Source of the DNA: Bacillus kwashiorkori
Lineage (GTDB): Bacteria; Bacillota; Bacilli; Bacillales; Caldibacillaceae
Reading direction: 5' to 3'
Assembly: GCF_001375515.1 (NCBI RefSeq)
Contig: NZ_CTDX01000011.1
Coordinates: 59,236-123,235, forward strand
DNA: 64,000 nucleotides
Shown here: positions 18,105 to 28,651 of the stretch, one piece after another
Layout of the letters: each line of letters opens with the position of its first letter
Position numbering within the stretch: the stretch's first letter is position 1
Made by a program: the position numbers and the translations under genes
Notes under the pieces: model-generated
Databases searched by the model: none
Seen by the model: the letters and a program-made list of their open reading frames with translations, nothing else
What the model was told of the DNA's origin: nothing

Positions 18105-20489
18105 ATGAGTGAAACAAATCATACTACACTTGGTGTAACAGGGATGACCTGTGCAGCTTGTTCTAATCGTGTTGAAAAGGTTTTGAATAAAATGGATGGG
18201 GTCAAGGCCCAAGTTAATTTAACAACAGAAAAGGCAACGATAGATTATGATCCAGAAAAAACCTCTATTGAGGATATATCGGAAAAAATAGAGAATGTTG
18301 GTTACGGTGTTCTAACGGAGAAAACAGAACTAGATGTCTTTCGGATGACTTGTGCAGCTTGCTCTAACCGTATTGAAAAGGTATTAAATAAACAAGAAGG
18401 AGTGAAACTTGCAACTGTAAACTTAACGACAGAAAGTGCGGCTATTGAATATAATCCCGGAATCGTTGATGTAAAAGACCTAATTGATAAAATTAAAAAT
18501 ATTGGTTATGATGCAAAACCAAAGGCAAAAGCCGAAGACAAACAAACATATAAAGAAAAAGAATTAAAAAATATGAAGAAGAAATTAATTATTTCTGCTG
18601 TCCTATCTGCACCATTATTATTAACGATGCTTGTTCATTTATTAGGAATGAGTATACCAGATATATTCATGAATCCTTGGTTCCAATTTGCTTTAGCAAC
18701 ACCCGTTCAATTTATCATCGGATGGCAATTTTATGAAGGAGCATATAAGAACCTACGTAATGGTGGAGCAAACATGGATGTACTTGTTGCATTAGGTACA
18801 AGTGCGGCTTATTTCTTTAGCTTATACGAAGCATTCAAGACTATTGGCAATCCAGAATATATGCCACATCTATACTTTGAAACGAGTGCCGTTTTGATTA
18901 CGTTAATTTTGTTTGGTAAATATTTAGAAACGAGAGCCAAAAGTCAAACAACAAATGCTTTATCAAAATTGCTTAATTTACAAGCAAAAGAAGCTCGTGT
19001 AATTAGAGATGGTAAAGAATTAATGATTCCTGTAGAAGAAGTTGTCGTTGGGGATCACTTAATTGTCAAGCCGGGAGAAAAGATACCTGTTGATGGTATG
19101 GTTGTAAAAGGAAGAACATCGGTTGATGAATCCATGCTTACAGGAGAATCAATTCCAATTGAAAAGGATTCAGGAGCAAAATTAATTGGATCTACTATTA
19201 ATAAAAATGGCTCCATTGAAATGGAAGCAACAAAAGTAGGCAAAGATACGGCCCTTGCATCTATTGTCAAGGTCGTGGAGGAAGCCCAAGGTTCAAAGGC
19301 TCCAATTCAACGATTAGCAGATGTTATTTCAGGTTATTTCGTTCCGATAGTGGTCGGTATTGCTATCCTTACTTTTATTATATGGATTACTTTAGTACAA
19401 CCGGGTCATTTAGAACCTGCTTTGGTTGCAGCAATTGCTGTACTTGTTATTGCCTGTCCATGTGCTTTAGGACTTGCAACACCAACATCAATTATGGTTG
19501 GAACAGGAAAAGCAGCAGAAAGTGGAATTTTATTTAAAGGTGGAGAACATCTGGAAGGGACACATAAATTAGAAGCAATTGTGCTTGATAAGACTGGTAC
19601 AATCACAAAAGGAAAGCCGGAAGTAACAGATTTTTCAGGTGACGAAGAAACATTACAATTATTGGCTAGTGCAGAAAAAGGATCCGAACATCCACTTGCA
19701 GAAGCTATTGTGGCATACGCTACAGAGAATAGCATCGACTTCTTGGATGTAGATCATTTCTCAGCGATACCCGGTCATGGTATTGAAGCAACAATTTCTG
19801 GAAAAAACATTCTTGTTGGTAATAGAAAGTTAATGAATGATCATCAAATTGATACAACAGGTTATGAAGAAAAATTAATAAATTATGAAACAGATGGTAA
19901 GACAGCGATGTTGATTGCTATTGATGGTGAGTACCGGGGAACAGTTGCTGTTGCAGATACTATAAAAGAATCGGCTCCAGAGGCTATTAAGCAATTGAAA
20001 GATTTAGGAATAGAAGTGTTTATGTTAACAGGTGATAATGAAAGAACAGCTAAAGCAATAGCAAAACAAGTTGGAATTGATCAGGTAATCGCTGAAGTAT
20101 TACCTGAAGAAAAAGCAGCTAAAGTAAAAGCAATCCAAGAACAAGGTAAGAAAGTTGCAATGGTTGGAGATGGTGTTAATGATGCACCTGCACTTGTTAC
20201 AGCGGATATTGGAATTGCCATTGGAACTGGTACAGAAGTAGCTATTGAAGCTGCTGACGTTACGATTCTTGGTGGTGAGCTATTGCTTATACCGAAGGCA
20301 ATTAAAATCAGTCATGCAACGATTCGAAATATCCGACAAAACCTTTTCTGGGCATTCGGATATAATACAGCTGGAATACCAGTTGCAGCAATTGGATTAC
20401 TTGCACCGTGGATTGCTGGTGCAGCAATGGCATTAAGTTCTGTAAGTGTAGTTACTAACTCACTCCGTCTAAAACGAGTGAAGTTATAA
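18105..20489 (+). CDS. copA: CopA, Cu(I)-exporting P1B-1 ATPase
   Basis: A 794-residue ATPase that pumps Cu(I) out of the cytoplasm. Two N-terminal HMA domains carry MTCAAC (Cys16/Cys19 and Cys83/Cys86); the second has an odd lead-in ([10 protein letters not shown], lacking the usual Gly). The channel motif is CPC at 451-453, with TGES, DKTGT (from 495) and [10 protein letters not shown] intact. An RBS (AGGAGGG) lies before ATG 18105, 13 nt after csoR. copZ follows after 29 nt, so the order csoR-copA-copZ is the standard Bacillus copper efflux operon. Confidence 0.97.
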   Translation: MSETNHTTLGVTGMTCAACSNRVEKVLNKMDGVKAQVNLTTEKATIDYDPEKTSIEDISEKIENVGYGVLTEKTELDVFRMTCAACSNRIEKVLNKQEGVKLATVNLTTESAAIEYNPGIVDVKDLIDKIKNIGYDAKPKAKAEDKQTYKEKELKNMKKKLIISAVLSAPLLLTMLVHLLGMSIPDIFMNPWFQFALATPVQFIIGWQFYEGAYKNLRNGGANMDVLVALGTSAAYFFSLYEAFKTIGNPEYMPHLYFETSAVLITLILFGKYLETRAKSQTTNALSKLLNLQAKEARVIRDGKELMIPVEEVVVGDHLIVKPGEKIPVDGMVVKGRTSVDESMLTGESIPIEKDSGAKLIGSTINKNGSIEMEATKVGKDTALASIVKVVEEAQGSKAPIQRLADVISGYFVPIVVGIAILTFIIWITLVQPGHLEPALVAAIAVLVIACPCALGLATPTSIMVGTGKAAESGILFKGGEHLEGTHKLEAIVLDKTGTITKGKPEVTDFSGDEETLQLLASAEKGSEHPLAEAIVAYATENSIDFLDVDHFSAIPGHGIEATISGKNILVGNRKLMNDHQIDTTGYEEKLINYETDGKTAMLIAIDGEYRGTVAVADTIKESAPEAIKQLKDLGIEVFMLTGDNERTAKAIAKQVGIDQVIAEVLPEEKAAKVKAIQEQGKKVAMVGDGVNDAPALVTADIGIAIGTGTEVAIEAADVTILGGELLLIPKAIKISHATIRNIRQNLFWAFGYNTAGIPVAAIGLLAPWIAGAAMALSSVSVVTNSLRLKRVKL

Positions 20490-20518
20490 AAACATCCTTT
20501 AAAGGAGGTGAAAACAGT

Positions 20519-20728
20519 ATGGAAAATAAATCAATAGATGTACAAGGTATGACTTGTGGTCATTGCAAAATGTCAGTTGAAGGTGCATTGAAAAAATTAG
20601 ATGGTGTATCCTCTGCTGAAGTTAATTTAGAAGCTGGCAAAGTAGATGTTACTTTTGATGAATCGAAAGTAAATGTTGATGCCATGAAAGAAGCTATTGA
20701 AGAACAAGGCTACGATGTGGGAGCTTAA
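20519..20728 (+). CDS. copZ: CopZ copper chaperone
   Basis: A 69-residue single HMA domain with the Cu(I)-binding loop GMTCGHC (Cys13 and Cys16) and a C-terminal Tyr loop (EEQGYDVGA). It delivers copper to CopA and to CsoR in the cytoplasm. A very good RBS (AAAGGAGGTG) precedes the ATG. It is the last gene of the csoR operon, followed by a strong terminator. Confidence 0.95.
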   Translation: MENKSIDVQGMTCGHCKMSVEGALKKLDGVSSAEVNLEAGKVDVTFDESKVNVDAMKEAIEEQGYDVGA

Positions 20729-20740
20729 TAAAATATTGTA

Positions 20741-20776
20741 AAAAGCTGATTTTCAATTTGGAAAATCAGCTTTTTT
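20741..20776 (+). terminator. Terminator of csoR-copA-copZ
   Basis: A perfect stem AAAAGCTGATTTTC / GAAAATCAGCTTTT with a 6-nt loop and T6. Confidence 0.95.
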
Positions 20777-21077
20777 CATGCAACATGAATAAAATGGTCT
20801 AGTACTTAACACACGATAATTGCCTATTAGGTTAAAGCTACTTGAATAACTAAATTTTCAAAGTGTAGGTTGTGTTCTAAATGAAAATATCGATATTCAG
20901 GTAAAATATAGCATATAAAGAGCATTTTGATAATGTTTGTTATCAAAATTAGGATAAATTGTGAATGGTTTATCTTAGAATCAAAATGATTCATAGTATC
21001 TAAAAATCTGCATATAATCTGCAAGTTTGATGGTTAGAATATACGCAAGCGCAATTCAATTAGGAGGGAATGTTTGA

Positions 21078-21719
21078 ATGAAAAGTAGAAAATTTTTAAT
21101 AGGGATATTAACTATATTCACAGTGCTTTTCTTATCTGCATGTACAGGTGCAAATGAAGAAGAAAATACAGAAACCGAATCAGGTACTGAAGAAAATATG
21201 GACATGAAATCCAATAATAATGAAATGGATATGGAAGAATCTGATACCAACGAAGATATGGAAGGCATGGATCATTCTGGTATGAACCATTCTAGCACTG
21301 GCGAAGTCCCAGAAGGCTTACAAAAATCGGATAACCCAACTTATGAGGTTGGCAGCCAAGCTATAATTGAATCTGATCATATGCCGGGAATGAAAGGTGC
21401 AGAGGCAACAATCGTTGGAGCATATGATACCACGGTATATACTGTTTCCTACACGCCTACAACCAGTGGGGAACCGGTAGAAAATCACAAATGGGTCATC
21501 CACGAGGAGATTGAAGGAGCCGGGGAAGAACCATTTGAACCGGGTACTGAGGTGACCTTAAATACGGATCATATGGAAGGAATGAACGGGGCTGATGCAG
21601 TTATTGATTCTGCCGAAGAAACAACGGTATATATGGTTGATTTTGTAACAACTGATACAGGAGATGAAGTAAAAAACCACAAGTGGGTAACGGAAAGTGA
21701 ATTGTCATCAGTAGAATAA
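21078..21719 (+). CDS. ydhK: YdhK-family lipoprotein with two DUF1541 repeats
   Basis: A 213-residue lipoprotein with signal peptide and lipobox (LFLSAC, Cys22), an acidic Met/Asp/Glu-rich linker (residues 25-80, with MDMKSNN, MDMEES and MDHSGMNHS) and two tandem DUF1541 domains (each with DHM-G-KGA or NGA and ending NHKWV). Members sit outside the membrane and are often encoded beside copper ATPases. The Met/His linker could bind copper. It has its own RBS (TTAGGAGGG) and terminator, so it is a separate unit just after copZ. Confidence 0.88.
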   Translation: MKSRKFLIGILTIFTVLFLSACTGANEEENTETESGTEENMDMKSNNNEMDMEESDTNEDMEGMDHSGMNHSSTGEVPEGLQKSDNPTYEVGSQAIIESDHMPGMKGAEATIVGAYDTTVYTVSYTPTTSGEPVENHKWVIHEEIEGAGEEPFEPGTEVTLNTDHMEGMNGADAVIDSAEETTVYMVDFVTTDTGDEVKNHKWVTESELSSVE

Positions 21720-21731
21720 TTATTAAATTAG

Positions 21732-21762
21732 GGACTTATCCAAATCGGGTAGGTTCTTTTTT
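21732..21762 (+). terminator. Terminator of ydhK
   Basis: GGACTTATCC pairs with GGGTAGGTTC (with wobble pairs), 5-nt loop, followed by TTTTTT. Confidence 0.7.
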
Positions 21763-21980
21763 AGTAGTTGAATTGGGAGAGGTACTTGCTATTATTTACA
21801 TATATATAGGTAAGTTGTATAACTCTATCTGACACAATAAACATTCGTTGCTACTACTATGGAATAATCACCAAGATTAATGCACTTCTGAAATTTTAAT
21901 GAAAAGGGAAGGAGAACTACAAAGTTGACCTAGAAGGAGAGAGTAGAGAATAAAAGAAAGAATACAAAAAGAATTTAAGT

Positions 21981-22385
21981 AACAGAGCTAGTTAGAAATA
22001 CAACAAACTCCAAAATTATTCACCTTGTAGAAGAAACACAAGATGAACGCACACCATCTCAAGCGTTTGTAGATAAATTTGCAAAATATTATACACCTAT
22101 TATTATTTGGTGGGAGCTGGGGAACTTGGGCTTATCAAGGGCAAGCTGTTCTTGTCGTTGGTTGTCCTTGTGCATTAGTTATTTCAATTGTTTCAGCAAT
22201 TGGAAATGCAGCTAAAAAAGGTGTGCTTATCAAAGGCGGAATTTATCTAGGAGAAATGGGTGCCTTAAAAGCGATTGCTTTTGACAAAACTGGTGCATTA
22301 ACAAAAGGGATTCCTGTTGTAACAGATTTTAATGTGTTGAACAGTTAATGGTACATTCAACGACTTATTTTCACTTCTTTAAAAT
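21981..22385 (+). pseudogene. Decayed cadA relic fused to the last bases of cadD
   Basis: The segment first reads as CadA-like protein ([20 protein letters not shown], then [13 protein letters not shown]), then jumps with a deletion and frame change into [32 protein letters not shown] and the phosphorylation site altered to DKTGALTKG. Residues normally following the CPCALVIS motif are also missing. After a stop the DNA continues with a close copy of the cadD 3' end (ATGGTACATTCAACG... at 22349). It is a non-functional remnant of a second cadA-cadD pair, reduced by internal deletions. Confidence 0.85.
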
Positions 22386-22464
22386 ATATCCGATAATTAA
22401 AGGGAGAATCTTTAAAGAAGATGTAAACCAATTTATTTAATATGGAGACACAGGATAGAATAGA

Positions 22465-22505
22465 AAGAACGCATCATAAGCTAAAATTTGATGTGTTCTT
22501 TTTTT
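22465..22505. terminator. Bidirectional terminator
   Basis: AAGAACGCATCA pairs with TGATGTGTTCTT (one wobble) with T-rich tails on both strands; it serves the leftward permease gene. Confidence 0.85.
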
Positions 22506-22508
22506 CTC

Positions 22509-23462
22509 TTATGTGGTCTTACCTTTAGAGATAAACAATAAAATCTGAGTGATAATAGCAAGTATAGGTAATTCCAATAATGGACCTATAACTAATGTTA
22601 AAGCAATTAAAGGTTGATCCGGAAATGCTGTCATAGCAATTGCTAAAGCTATAGGTGAATTTCTAGCTAAAGTGGTCATATTCAAACTGACTTTATCAGA
22701 TTGCGAGAATTTCAGAAGCTGCCCAATTTTCCGGCCAACGATAAAGTTTATTACAAAATATAGAAGAATAGGGATTGTTAACTTCCACAATAAATTTAGG
22801 TTATCAAGTAGTAATTGTCCTTGAGAAGCAAACATTGCAACGATTGCAAGGCTTAGAGAAATAATTGGTAGCGCACTTAATTTCGATAATAGATTTTTAG
22901 CGAACTGTTGTTTACTTTTCAATAATGCTTTTGTTAAGACTGATAAAGCTAATGGGATGAATAATACAATCAGTATACTTTCAACCAAAAAGGAAAGTTC
23001 AATAAATCCTGTAGTTCCACCGAAAATTAGAAGATAAACGGGTAGTAAGAAAACCTGTAATAGTAAATTTAAAGGCAAAATAGCAGTTGATAAAGCAACA
23101 TTTCCCTTTGCTAAACCTGTAAAGATTATGTACCAATCAGTACAAGGAGTAACCATTAACATGATAAAACCAATATATAATGCAGGGTTATCACCTAAAA
23201 ATAGTAAAGCTAATAGCCACGCTAAAAGAGGTGTCCAAAGAAAATTCATGATGACTGTAGTAGATGTGAACTTTAAGTTTTTAAAAGACTTTCTTATTTC
23301 TTCAAAAGGAATTTGTAAGAAGGTAATATAAAGCATTGATATTAATAACGGTACAATAAAACTCTCTGCACTCGTTCTTATTGGTTCTAATTGTCCTAGA
23401 CTTATGCCTATGATTACTGCTAAGAAAATAATAAATGTATACATCTTTTCGAATAAACCCAT
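22509..23462 (-). CDS. SBF/ACR3-like arsenite efflux permease
   Basis: A 317-residue protein with about ten hydrophobic helices, of the bile acid:sodium symporter (SBF) superfamily that includes ACR3 arsenite exporters. The segment MVTPCTDWYIIFTGLAKGN with a conserved Cys in the middle helix is typical of the arsenic-resistance branch. It is divergent from arsR-arsB-arsC and shares the 296-bp promoter region with them. The cell would then have two unrelated arsenite exporters, this one and ArsB. The substrate is inferred from context. Confidence 0.8.
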   Translation of the reverse strand: MGLFEKMYTFIIFLAVIIGISLGQLEPIRTSAESFIVPLLISMLYITFLQIPFEEIRKSFKNLKFTSTTVIMNFLWTPLLAWLLALLFLGDNPALYIGFIMLMVTPCTDWYIIFTGLAKGNVALSTAILPLNLLLQVFLLPVYLLIFGGTTGFIELSFLVESILIVLFIPLALSVLTKALLKSKQQFAKNLLSKLSALPIISLSLAIVAMFASQGQLLLDNLNLLWKLTIPILLYFVINFIVGRKIGQLLKFSQSDKVSLNMTTLARNSPIALAIAMTAFPDQPLIALTLVIGPLLELPILAIITQILLFISKGKTT

Positions 23463-23702
23463 TTCATAATCACCCCAACGACAAGATAACTGTTATTCAC
23501 GCCATTTTACCACAGAGTAACGACTTTAAGTTTTTTAGTAACTGAGAAATATTATTGGTTTGTAACTTTAATACATAAAGTAAAATAGACATCAATAATT
23601 ATACATGCATTATTGCTAAACGTGCTTTATGTATTATTGATACAGGTTGTTGAATAAAACATCATTTTAAATGTCACATTTTAATGAAATATTTTATTGT
23701 AT

Positions 23703-23722
23703 ATATAAGCAAATAGTTATAT
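23703..23722 (+). promoter_or_regulatory. ArsR-type operator (candidate)
   Basis: A dyad ATATAAG / GTTATAT with 6-nt spacing lies 37 nt upstream of arsR, in the shared divergent promoter region. The same half site recurs as ATATAAG-T-ATATAACT before the arsD-like gene (25903-25918). Confidence 0.5.
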
Positions 23723-23758
23723 GCTAATGTTGTAATGAAATTATAAGGAGGAGATGAT

Positions 23759-24103
23759 GTGCTGCAAACAACCATTGAAATGGAAAAGGCTGCAGTTATT
23801 TTAAAATTATTGGGTGATAAAACAAGATTAACGATTATGAAATTAATTGATAATCAAGCTTGTTGTGTCTGTGAATTTGTTGAAATATTTCAAGTCAGTC
23901 AGCCATCGATTAGTCAGCATTTACGTAAGTTGAAAGACTTAGGATTGGTTAAGGAAGAAAGAAAAGGGCAATGGATATTTTACTCCGTAGATAAGGAAAA
24001 TGAATATTATTCATTTATTAAACCTATTCTTGATCAATTACCTAATCAAGATTACAAATTAAAAGAACTTGAAGAAAATGGTACACGAATTTCTTGTTGT
24101 TAA
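23759..24103 (+). CDS. arsR: ArsR-family arsenic-responsive repressor
   Basis: A 114-residue winged-helix repressor. The DNA-recognition helix is SQPSISQHLRKLKDLGLV and the metal-binding CxC lies in ACCVCEFVEIF; extra Cys occur at the C-terminus (RISCC). It should release DNA on binding As(III) or Sb(III). The start is GTG 23759, six nt after AGGAGG. It heads arsR-arsB-arsC, and the divergent permease gene is probably controlled from the same region. Confidence 0.93.
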   Translation: MLQTTIEMEKAAVILKLLGDKTRLTIMKLIDNQACCVCEFVEIFQVSQPSISQHLRKLKDLGLVKEERKGQWIFYSVDKENEYYSFIKPILDQLPNQDYKLKELEENGTRISCC

Positions 24104-24118
24104 ATTGGAGGTATTATT

Positions 24119-25417
24119 TTGTCTACAACGCTTATACTCGCAATATTAATTTTTATTGCAACCCTAGTACTAGTAATATGGCAGCCAAAGGGCTTAAACA
24201 TTGGCTGGTCCGCAATGGGTGGAGCTGTAATTGCCTTATTAGTAGGGGTAGTAGGATTCAGTGATGTTCTTGAAGTAATTGACATCACATGGAATGCAAC
24301 GCTATCCTTTGTCGCAATTATCCTTATTTCTTTAATACTAGATGAGATTGGATTATTCGAATGGGCAGCACTGCACATGGCACGGGTAGCAAAAGGTCAT
24401 GGAATAAAAATGTTTGTTTACATTAGTATTTTAGGTGCAGTTGTTGCAGCATTATTTGCGAATGACGGAGCGGCACTTATCCTAACACCGATTGTTCTTG
24501 CAATGGTGCGAAATTTGAATTTTAAAGAAAAAATGATATTCCCTTTCATTATGGCAAGTGGATTTATTGCGGATACAACTTCATTACCATTTATTGTAAG
24601 TAACTTAGTAAATATCGTTTCTGCAGACTTCTTTGGCATTGGATTTGTTGAATATGCTTCGCGGATGATTATTCCGAACTTATTTTCACTAATTGCAACC
24701 ATTTCGGTATTACTAATCTACTTTAGAAAAAGTATCCCTAAGAATTATGATTTATCGAAACTTAGGGAACCGAAAGAAGCAATAAACGATATAAAGATGT
24801 TTCGCCTTTCTTGGTATGTTCTCGGATTATTAGTAATTGGCTATTTTAGTAGCGAATTCATAAATTTACCAGTATCTATTATTGCTGGGGCCATAGCTAT
24901 ATTCTTTATCATAATGGCCAGACGTAGTGCCGCTGTTAATACGAAAAAAGTTATTAAAGGCGCTCCGTGGAATATCGTTATTTTTTCAATTGGAATGTAT
25001 GTCGTCGTATATGGATTGGGAAATGCCGGGCTGACCTCTGCGCTCGCAAGTGTTCTTCAAACTGTGGCTGAACAAGGATTATTCGTTGCTACAGTTGGAA
25101 TGGGTTTTATAGCTGCTTTCCTGTCATCGATTATGAATAATATGCCAACCGTAATGATTGATGCATTAGCCATTGCTGAAACGAATACTTCTGGTGTATT
25201 AAGAGAAGCGCTTGTTTATGCTAACGTAGTTGGTTCGGATTTAGGACCAAAAATTACGCCAATTGGTTCACTAGCAACCTTAGTGTGGCTCCATGTACTT
25301 TCCCAAAAAGGAATTAAAATTTCATGGGGAACCTATTTTAAAACCGGGATTGTTTTAACTATCCCAATCCTATTTATAACATTAGTAGGTCTTTATCTAA
25401 CACTTCTACTATTTTAA
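24119..25417 (+). CDS. arsB: ArsB arsenite efflux pump
   Basis: A 432-residue membrane protein with about 11-12 helices, matching ArsB of the ion transporter superfamily. Recognisable segments are [51 protein letters not shown] and [18 protein letters not shown]. It extrudes As(III) or Sb(III) driven by the proton gradient, or by ATP if ArsA is present; no arsA is seen. The start is TTG 24119 behind TTGGAGG, 15 nt after arsR. arsC follows after 15 nt. Confidence 0.95.
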   Translation: MSTTLILAILIFIATLVLVIWQPKGLNIGWSAMGGAVIALLVGVVGFSDVLEVIDITWNATLSFVAIILISLILDEIGLFEWAALHMARVAKGHGIKMFVYISILGAVVAALFANDGAALILTPIVLAMVRNLNFKEKMIFPFIMASGFIADTTSLPFIVSNLVNIVSADFFGIGFVEYASRMIIPNLFSLIATISVLLIYFRKSIPKNYDLSKLREPKEAINDIKMFRLSWYVLGLLVIGYFSSEFINLPVSIIAGAIAIFFIIMARRSAAVNTKKVIKGAPWNIVIFSIGMYVVVYGLGNAGLTSALASVLQTVAEQGLFVATVGMGFIAAFLSSIMNNMPTVMIDALAIAETNTSGVLREALVYANVVGSDLGPKITPIGSLATLVWLHVLSQKGIKISWGTYFKTGIVLTIPILFITLVGLYLTLLLF

Positions 25418-25432
25418 AAAGGAGAATGAATT

Positions 25433-25852
25433 ATGTCTAAAAAAACAATTTATTTCTTATGTACGGGAAACTCTTGCAGAAGTCAAATGGCGGAAGGTTG
25501 GGCAAAAAATTATCTTGGTGATGAGTGGGAAGTAAGAAGTGCAGGTATTGAAGCACACGGACTAAACCCAAATGCTGTTAAAGCAATGAAGGAAGCTGGA
25601 ATTGATATTTCTGTTCAAAAATCGGAAACCATTGATCAAGAATTTTTAAATAACGCAACATTGGCGGTAACATTATGTGGAGATGCCAAAGACCGCTGTC
25701 CAGTGACACCACCTCACGTAAAACGTGAACATTGGGGCTTTGACGATCCAGCCAAAGCAGAAGGTACGGAAGAAGAAGTTTGGAAAGTGTTTCAGCGCGT
25801 TCGGGATGAAATAGGAGAACGGATTAAGCGATTTGCTGAAACAGGTGAATAA
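25433..25852 (+). CDS. arsC: ArsC arsenate reductase (thioredoxin-coupled)
   Basis: A 139-residue enzyme of the low-molecular-weight phosphatase-like ArsC family. The P-loop [10 protein letters not shown] (Cys10, Arg16) and the redox pair Cys82/Cys89 ([11 protein letters not shown]) are intact, and the length is exactly the family norm. It reduces As(V) to As(III), which ArsB or the SBF permease exports. The RBS is AAAGGAG. Third gene of the ars operon. Confidence 0.96.
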   Translation: MSKKTIYFLCTGNSCRSQMAEGWAKNYLGDEWEVRSAGIEAHGLNPNAVKAMKEAGIDISVQKSETIDQEFLNNATLAVTLCGDAKDRCPVTPPHVKREHWGFDDPAKAEGTEEEVWKVFQRVRDEIGERIKRFAETGE

Positions 25853-25935
25853 TAGGGAATGATGAGGCATGTTGATACGCAAGCCTTATCTTTTCGGTTT
25901 CTATATAAGTATATAACTATACATCAATAAAGAAG

Positions 25936-26175
25936 TTGTTCATGATGAAAAAGGTAGAAATGTTTGACCCAGCAAAATGTTGTTCTACAGGTGTTTGTGG
26001 ACCGAGTGTCGATCCAGATTTAACTAGAGTTGCATCAGCTGTTTATTCCCTTGAACAAAAGGGTGTTACTGGTAATGCGGCTCAGAATGTATTAATTAAT
26101 ATGAGTTTTAAAGAGGTATTTAACCTGTCTGGTGGGAATAAGAATTATCAGAGTTTTAAAAAGGGAAAACAATAA
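25936..26175 (+). CDS. arsD: ArsD-like protein, shortened
   Basis: The first half matches ArsD, the As(III) metallochaperone and weak repressor: MKKVEMFDPAKCCSTGVCGPSVDPDLTRVASAVYSLEQKG, with the As(III)-binding Cys triplet kept. After about residue 43 the sequence (TGNAAQNVLINMSFKEVF, then NLSGGNKNYQSF) does not follow the usual thioredoxin-like fold and the protein stops at about 77-79 residues instead of about 120. It is probably a degraded or frameshifted arsD; no arsA partner is present. The start may be either ATG at 25936 or 25942. An AT-rich direct repeat upstream resembles the ars operator half site. Confidence 0.65.
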   Translation: MFMMKKVEMFDPAKCCSTGVCGPSVDPDLTRVASAVYSLEQKGVTGNAAQNVLINMSFKEVFNLSGGNKNYQSFKKGKQ

Positions 26176-26334
26176 TCATAAAACGACTGATAAGTGAAAT
26201 AAAAGGTAGGGAGAACTTCCAACCTTTTTAAATTTATCTTAACCATTTACTAGTGGGGGCAATTTTATAATAAAAAACCACTTTTCATTGAAGGAGAATA
26301 CTTTAGTAGGGAAATTTTAATAATATATATCTAC

Positions 26335-26366
26335 TTGACCATGTACTGTAGTACATGGTTTATAAT
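26335..26366 (+). promoter_or_regulatory. merR-type promoter and operator 2
   Basis: TTGACC and TATAAT are separated by 20 nt (or TTATAA by 19), with the spacer dyad ACCATGTAC / GTACATGGT. It has the same layout as the promoter at 7021, with compensating base changes in both arms. Confidence 0.9.
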
Positions 26367-26384
26367 TTTATTGAGGTGAAAATA

Positions 26385-26777
26385 GTGATTTATCGCATTG
26401 GTGAGTTTGCAGATAAATGTGGAGTTAACAAAGAGACGATTAGATATTACGAACGAAAAAATTTACTAAAGGAACCTTCCCGAACAAAAACTGGTTATCG
26501 TTTATATTCAGATTATGACGTTAAGCGTGTAGGATTCATCAAGCGAATACAAGAGCTTGGTTTTTCTTTAGGTGAAATCTACAAGTTACTTGGAGTTGTA
26601 GATAAAGATGAAGTCCGTTGCCAAGATATGTTTGAATTTGTTTCTAGAAAACAAGAGGAAGTTCAAAAGCAAATAGAGGATTTAAAACGAATTGAAACTA
26701 TGTTAGGTGACTTGAAACAACGATGTCCTGATGAAAAGCAATTACATGCGTGTCCAATAATAGAAACTTTAACATGA
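26385..26777 (+). CDS. merR: MerR, Hg(II)-responsive transcription regulator (copy 2)
   Basis: A 130-residue MerR protein with the same layout as the copy at 7072 and the same three Hg ligands, Cys79, Cys114 and Cys123. The recognition region (NKETIRYYERKNLLKEPSRT) is nearly identical between the copies, so the two regulators may bind both mer promoters. The start is GTG 26385, eight nt after GAGGTGA. It precedes merA copy 2 by 24 nt. Confidence 0.92.
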   Translation: MIYRIGEFADKCGVNKETIRYYERKNLLKEPSRTKTGYRLYSDYDVKRVGFIKRIQELGFSLGEIYKLLGVVDKDEVRCQDMFEFVSRKQEEVQKQIEDLKRIETMLGDLKQRCPDEKQLHACPIIETLT

Positions 26778-26801
26778 GAGATTAATGAAAGGAGCTTTAT
26801 T

Positions 26802-28442
26802 ATGAATAAATATAAGGTAAATATTGAAGGAATGACTTGTACAGGCTGTGAAAAACACGTAGAGTCAGCACTTGAAAGTATAGGTGCTAAAAATACTGAA
26901 GCAAATTTCCGTCGCGGTGAAGTAGTATTTGAATTGCCTAATGGTATAGAGGTTGAAAGTGCAAAAAGGGCAATTAACGAAGCAAATTATCAAACTGGAG
27001 AAATTGAAGAGTTACTACAACAAGAAAATGTGGTGTTAGGTACTAAAGGTAATTATGATCTTCTTATTATTGGTTCTGGTGGTGCAGCTTTTTCTGCTGC
27101 AATTAAAGCTATTGAATACGGTGCAAAAGTTGGAATGATTGAGCGTGGAACGATTGGAGGGACCTGTGTGAATATTGGCTGTGTTCCATCCAAGACCCTT
27201 CTTAGAGCAGGGGAAATCAATCATTTAGCTAAGATAAATCCGTTTATAGGTTTACAAACATCTGCTGGAGAAGTGGAATTGGCTCCTTTAATCAAGCAAA
27301 AGAACGAATTAGTGAGTGAACTTCGGAATCAAAAATATGTCGATTTAATAGACGAATATGGATTTGATTTAATTGAGGGAGAAGCAAGCTTTGTTGATGA
27401 AAATACAATTGAGGTAAATGGAACAAAACTTTCTGCAAAACGCTTTTTAATTGCAACAGGGGCCTCTCCTTCTATCCCATCGATTTCTGGACTTAATAAA
27501 GTTGATTATTTAACAAGTACAACGCTATTTGAATTAAAGAAAGTTCCAAAACGTTTAACGGTGATAGGTTCAGGATATATTGGGATTGAGCTTGGGCAAC
27601 TCTTCCATCATTTAGGTTCAGAAGTAACACTTATACAAAGAAGTGAGCGATTATTAAAAGAGTATGACCCGGAAATTTCTGAAACAGTAGAAAAAATGTT
27701 AATCGAACAGGGTATACACCTTATCAAAGGAGCAACATATGAGTGTGTCGAACAAGATGGGGAGATAAAAAAGGTTTATCTAACTGTAAACAGTAAGAAA
27801 AAAGTCGTTGAATCAGAGCAGTTACTTATTGCAACAGGAAGAAAACCAAATACGGATTCTTTAAATTTACGTGCTGCAGGTGTTGATGTTGGAAAACAAA
27901 AGGAAATACTGATAAATGAATTTGCTCAAACAAGTAATGAAAAGATTTATGCAGCAGGAGATGTGACATTAGGACCGCAATTTGTGTATGTAGCAGCCTA
28001 TGAAGGTGGAGTTGTTGCAGATAATGCAGATGGTGGATTAAATAAAAAAATAGATTTATCCGTTGTTCCAAGCGTTATATTTACAAATCCATCGATTGCA
28101 ACAGTTGGTTTAACGGAAGAACAAGCAAAAGAAAAAGGCTATGAAGTAAAAACATCAGTATTACCGTTAGATGCAGTCCCAAGAGCGATAGTAAATAGGG
28201 AAACAACAGGTGTATTTAAACTTGTAGCTGATGCAAAAACGTTAAAAGTATTAGGGGTTCATATCGTAGCTGAAAATGCAGGAGATGTGATTTATGCAGC
28301 GACATTAGCCGTTAAATTTGGCTTAACCGTAGAGGATTTAAAAGAAAGCTTTGCTCCATATTTAACATCGGCAGAGGGAATAAAATTAGCTGCCCTTACA
28401 TTTGATAAGGATGTATCAAAATTATCTTGTTGTGCAGGATAA
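26802..28442 (+). CDS. merA: Mercuric reductase MerA (copy 2)
   Basis: A 546-residue mercuric reductase colinear with the copy at 7512: an N-terminal HMA domain (GMTCTGC, Cys13/Cys16), FAD motif, active site GGTCVNIGC (Cys122/Cys127), NAD(P) motif ([12 protein letters not shown]) and C-terminal Cys543-Cys544. Differences are spread along the length, so this is an old duplication or an independent acquisition rather than a recent copy. RBS AAAGGAGC. It ends in a terminator overlapping the stop codon. Confidence 0.97.
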   Translation: MNKYKVNIEGMTCTGCEKHVESALESIGAKNTEANFRRGEVVFELPNGIEVESAKRAINEANYQTGEIEELLQQENVVLGTKGNYDLLIIGSGGAAFSAAIKAIEYGAKVGMIERGTIGGTCVNIGCVPSKTLLRAGEINHLAKINPFIGLQTSAGEVELAPLIKQKNELVSELRNQKYVDLIDEYGFDLIEGEASFVDENTIEVNGTKLSAKRFLIATGASPSIPSISGLNKVDYLTSTTLFELKKVPKRLTVIGSGYIGIELGQLFHHLGSEVTLIQRSERLLKEYDPEISETVEKMLIEQGIHLIKGATYECVEQDGEIKKVYLTVNSKKKVVESEQLLIATGRKPNTDSLNLRAAGVDVGKQKEILINEFAQTSNEKIYAAGDVTLGPQFVYVAAYEGGVVADNADGGLNKKIDLSVVPSVIFTNPSIATVGLTEEQAKEKGYEVKTSVLPLDAVPRAIVNRETTGVFKLVADAKTLKVLGVHIVAENAGDVIYAATLAVKFGLTVEDLKESFAPYLTSAEGIKLAALTFDKDVSKLSCCAG

Positions 28443-28465
28443 AGCTCCTTATTTATAGGAGCTTT
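28441..28465 (+). terminator. Terminator of merR-merA copy 2
   Basis: AAAGCTCCT / AGGAGCTTT with a 7-nt loop starts within the merA stop codon. Confidence 0.75.
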
Positions 28466-28651
28466 AATTAATACACTTAAACTATCTCACCCTTTACAGG
28501 AATAACAGCAATTTAATAGTAATTTGGCTGGTTGCGGTTCAGTAGAATGTGTAATTAATGGTAGAGTATTATTAGGACTTATATCATTTGTTAATGGGTT
28601 CGGAATTATAACGAAAATAAAAAACCAATGTCGGAAAATGGTGATGATAAT

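Noticed and set aside
22079..22348. Functional short P-type ATPase fragment
   Set aside because: It lacks membrane and nucleotide domains, has deletions around CPC and a changed phosphorylation motif, and continues a decayed upstream frame.
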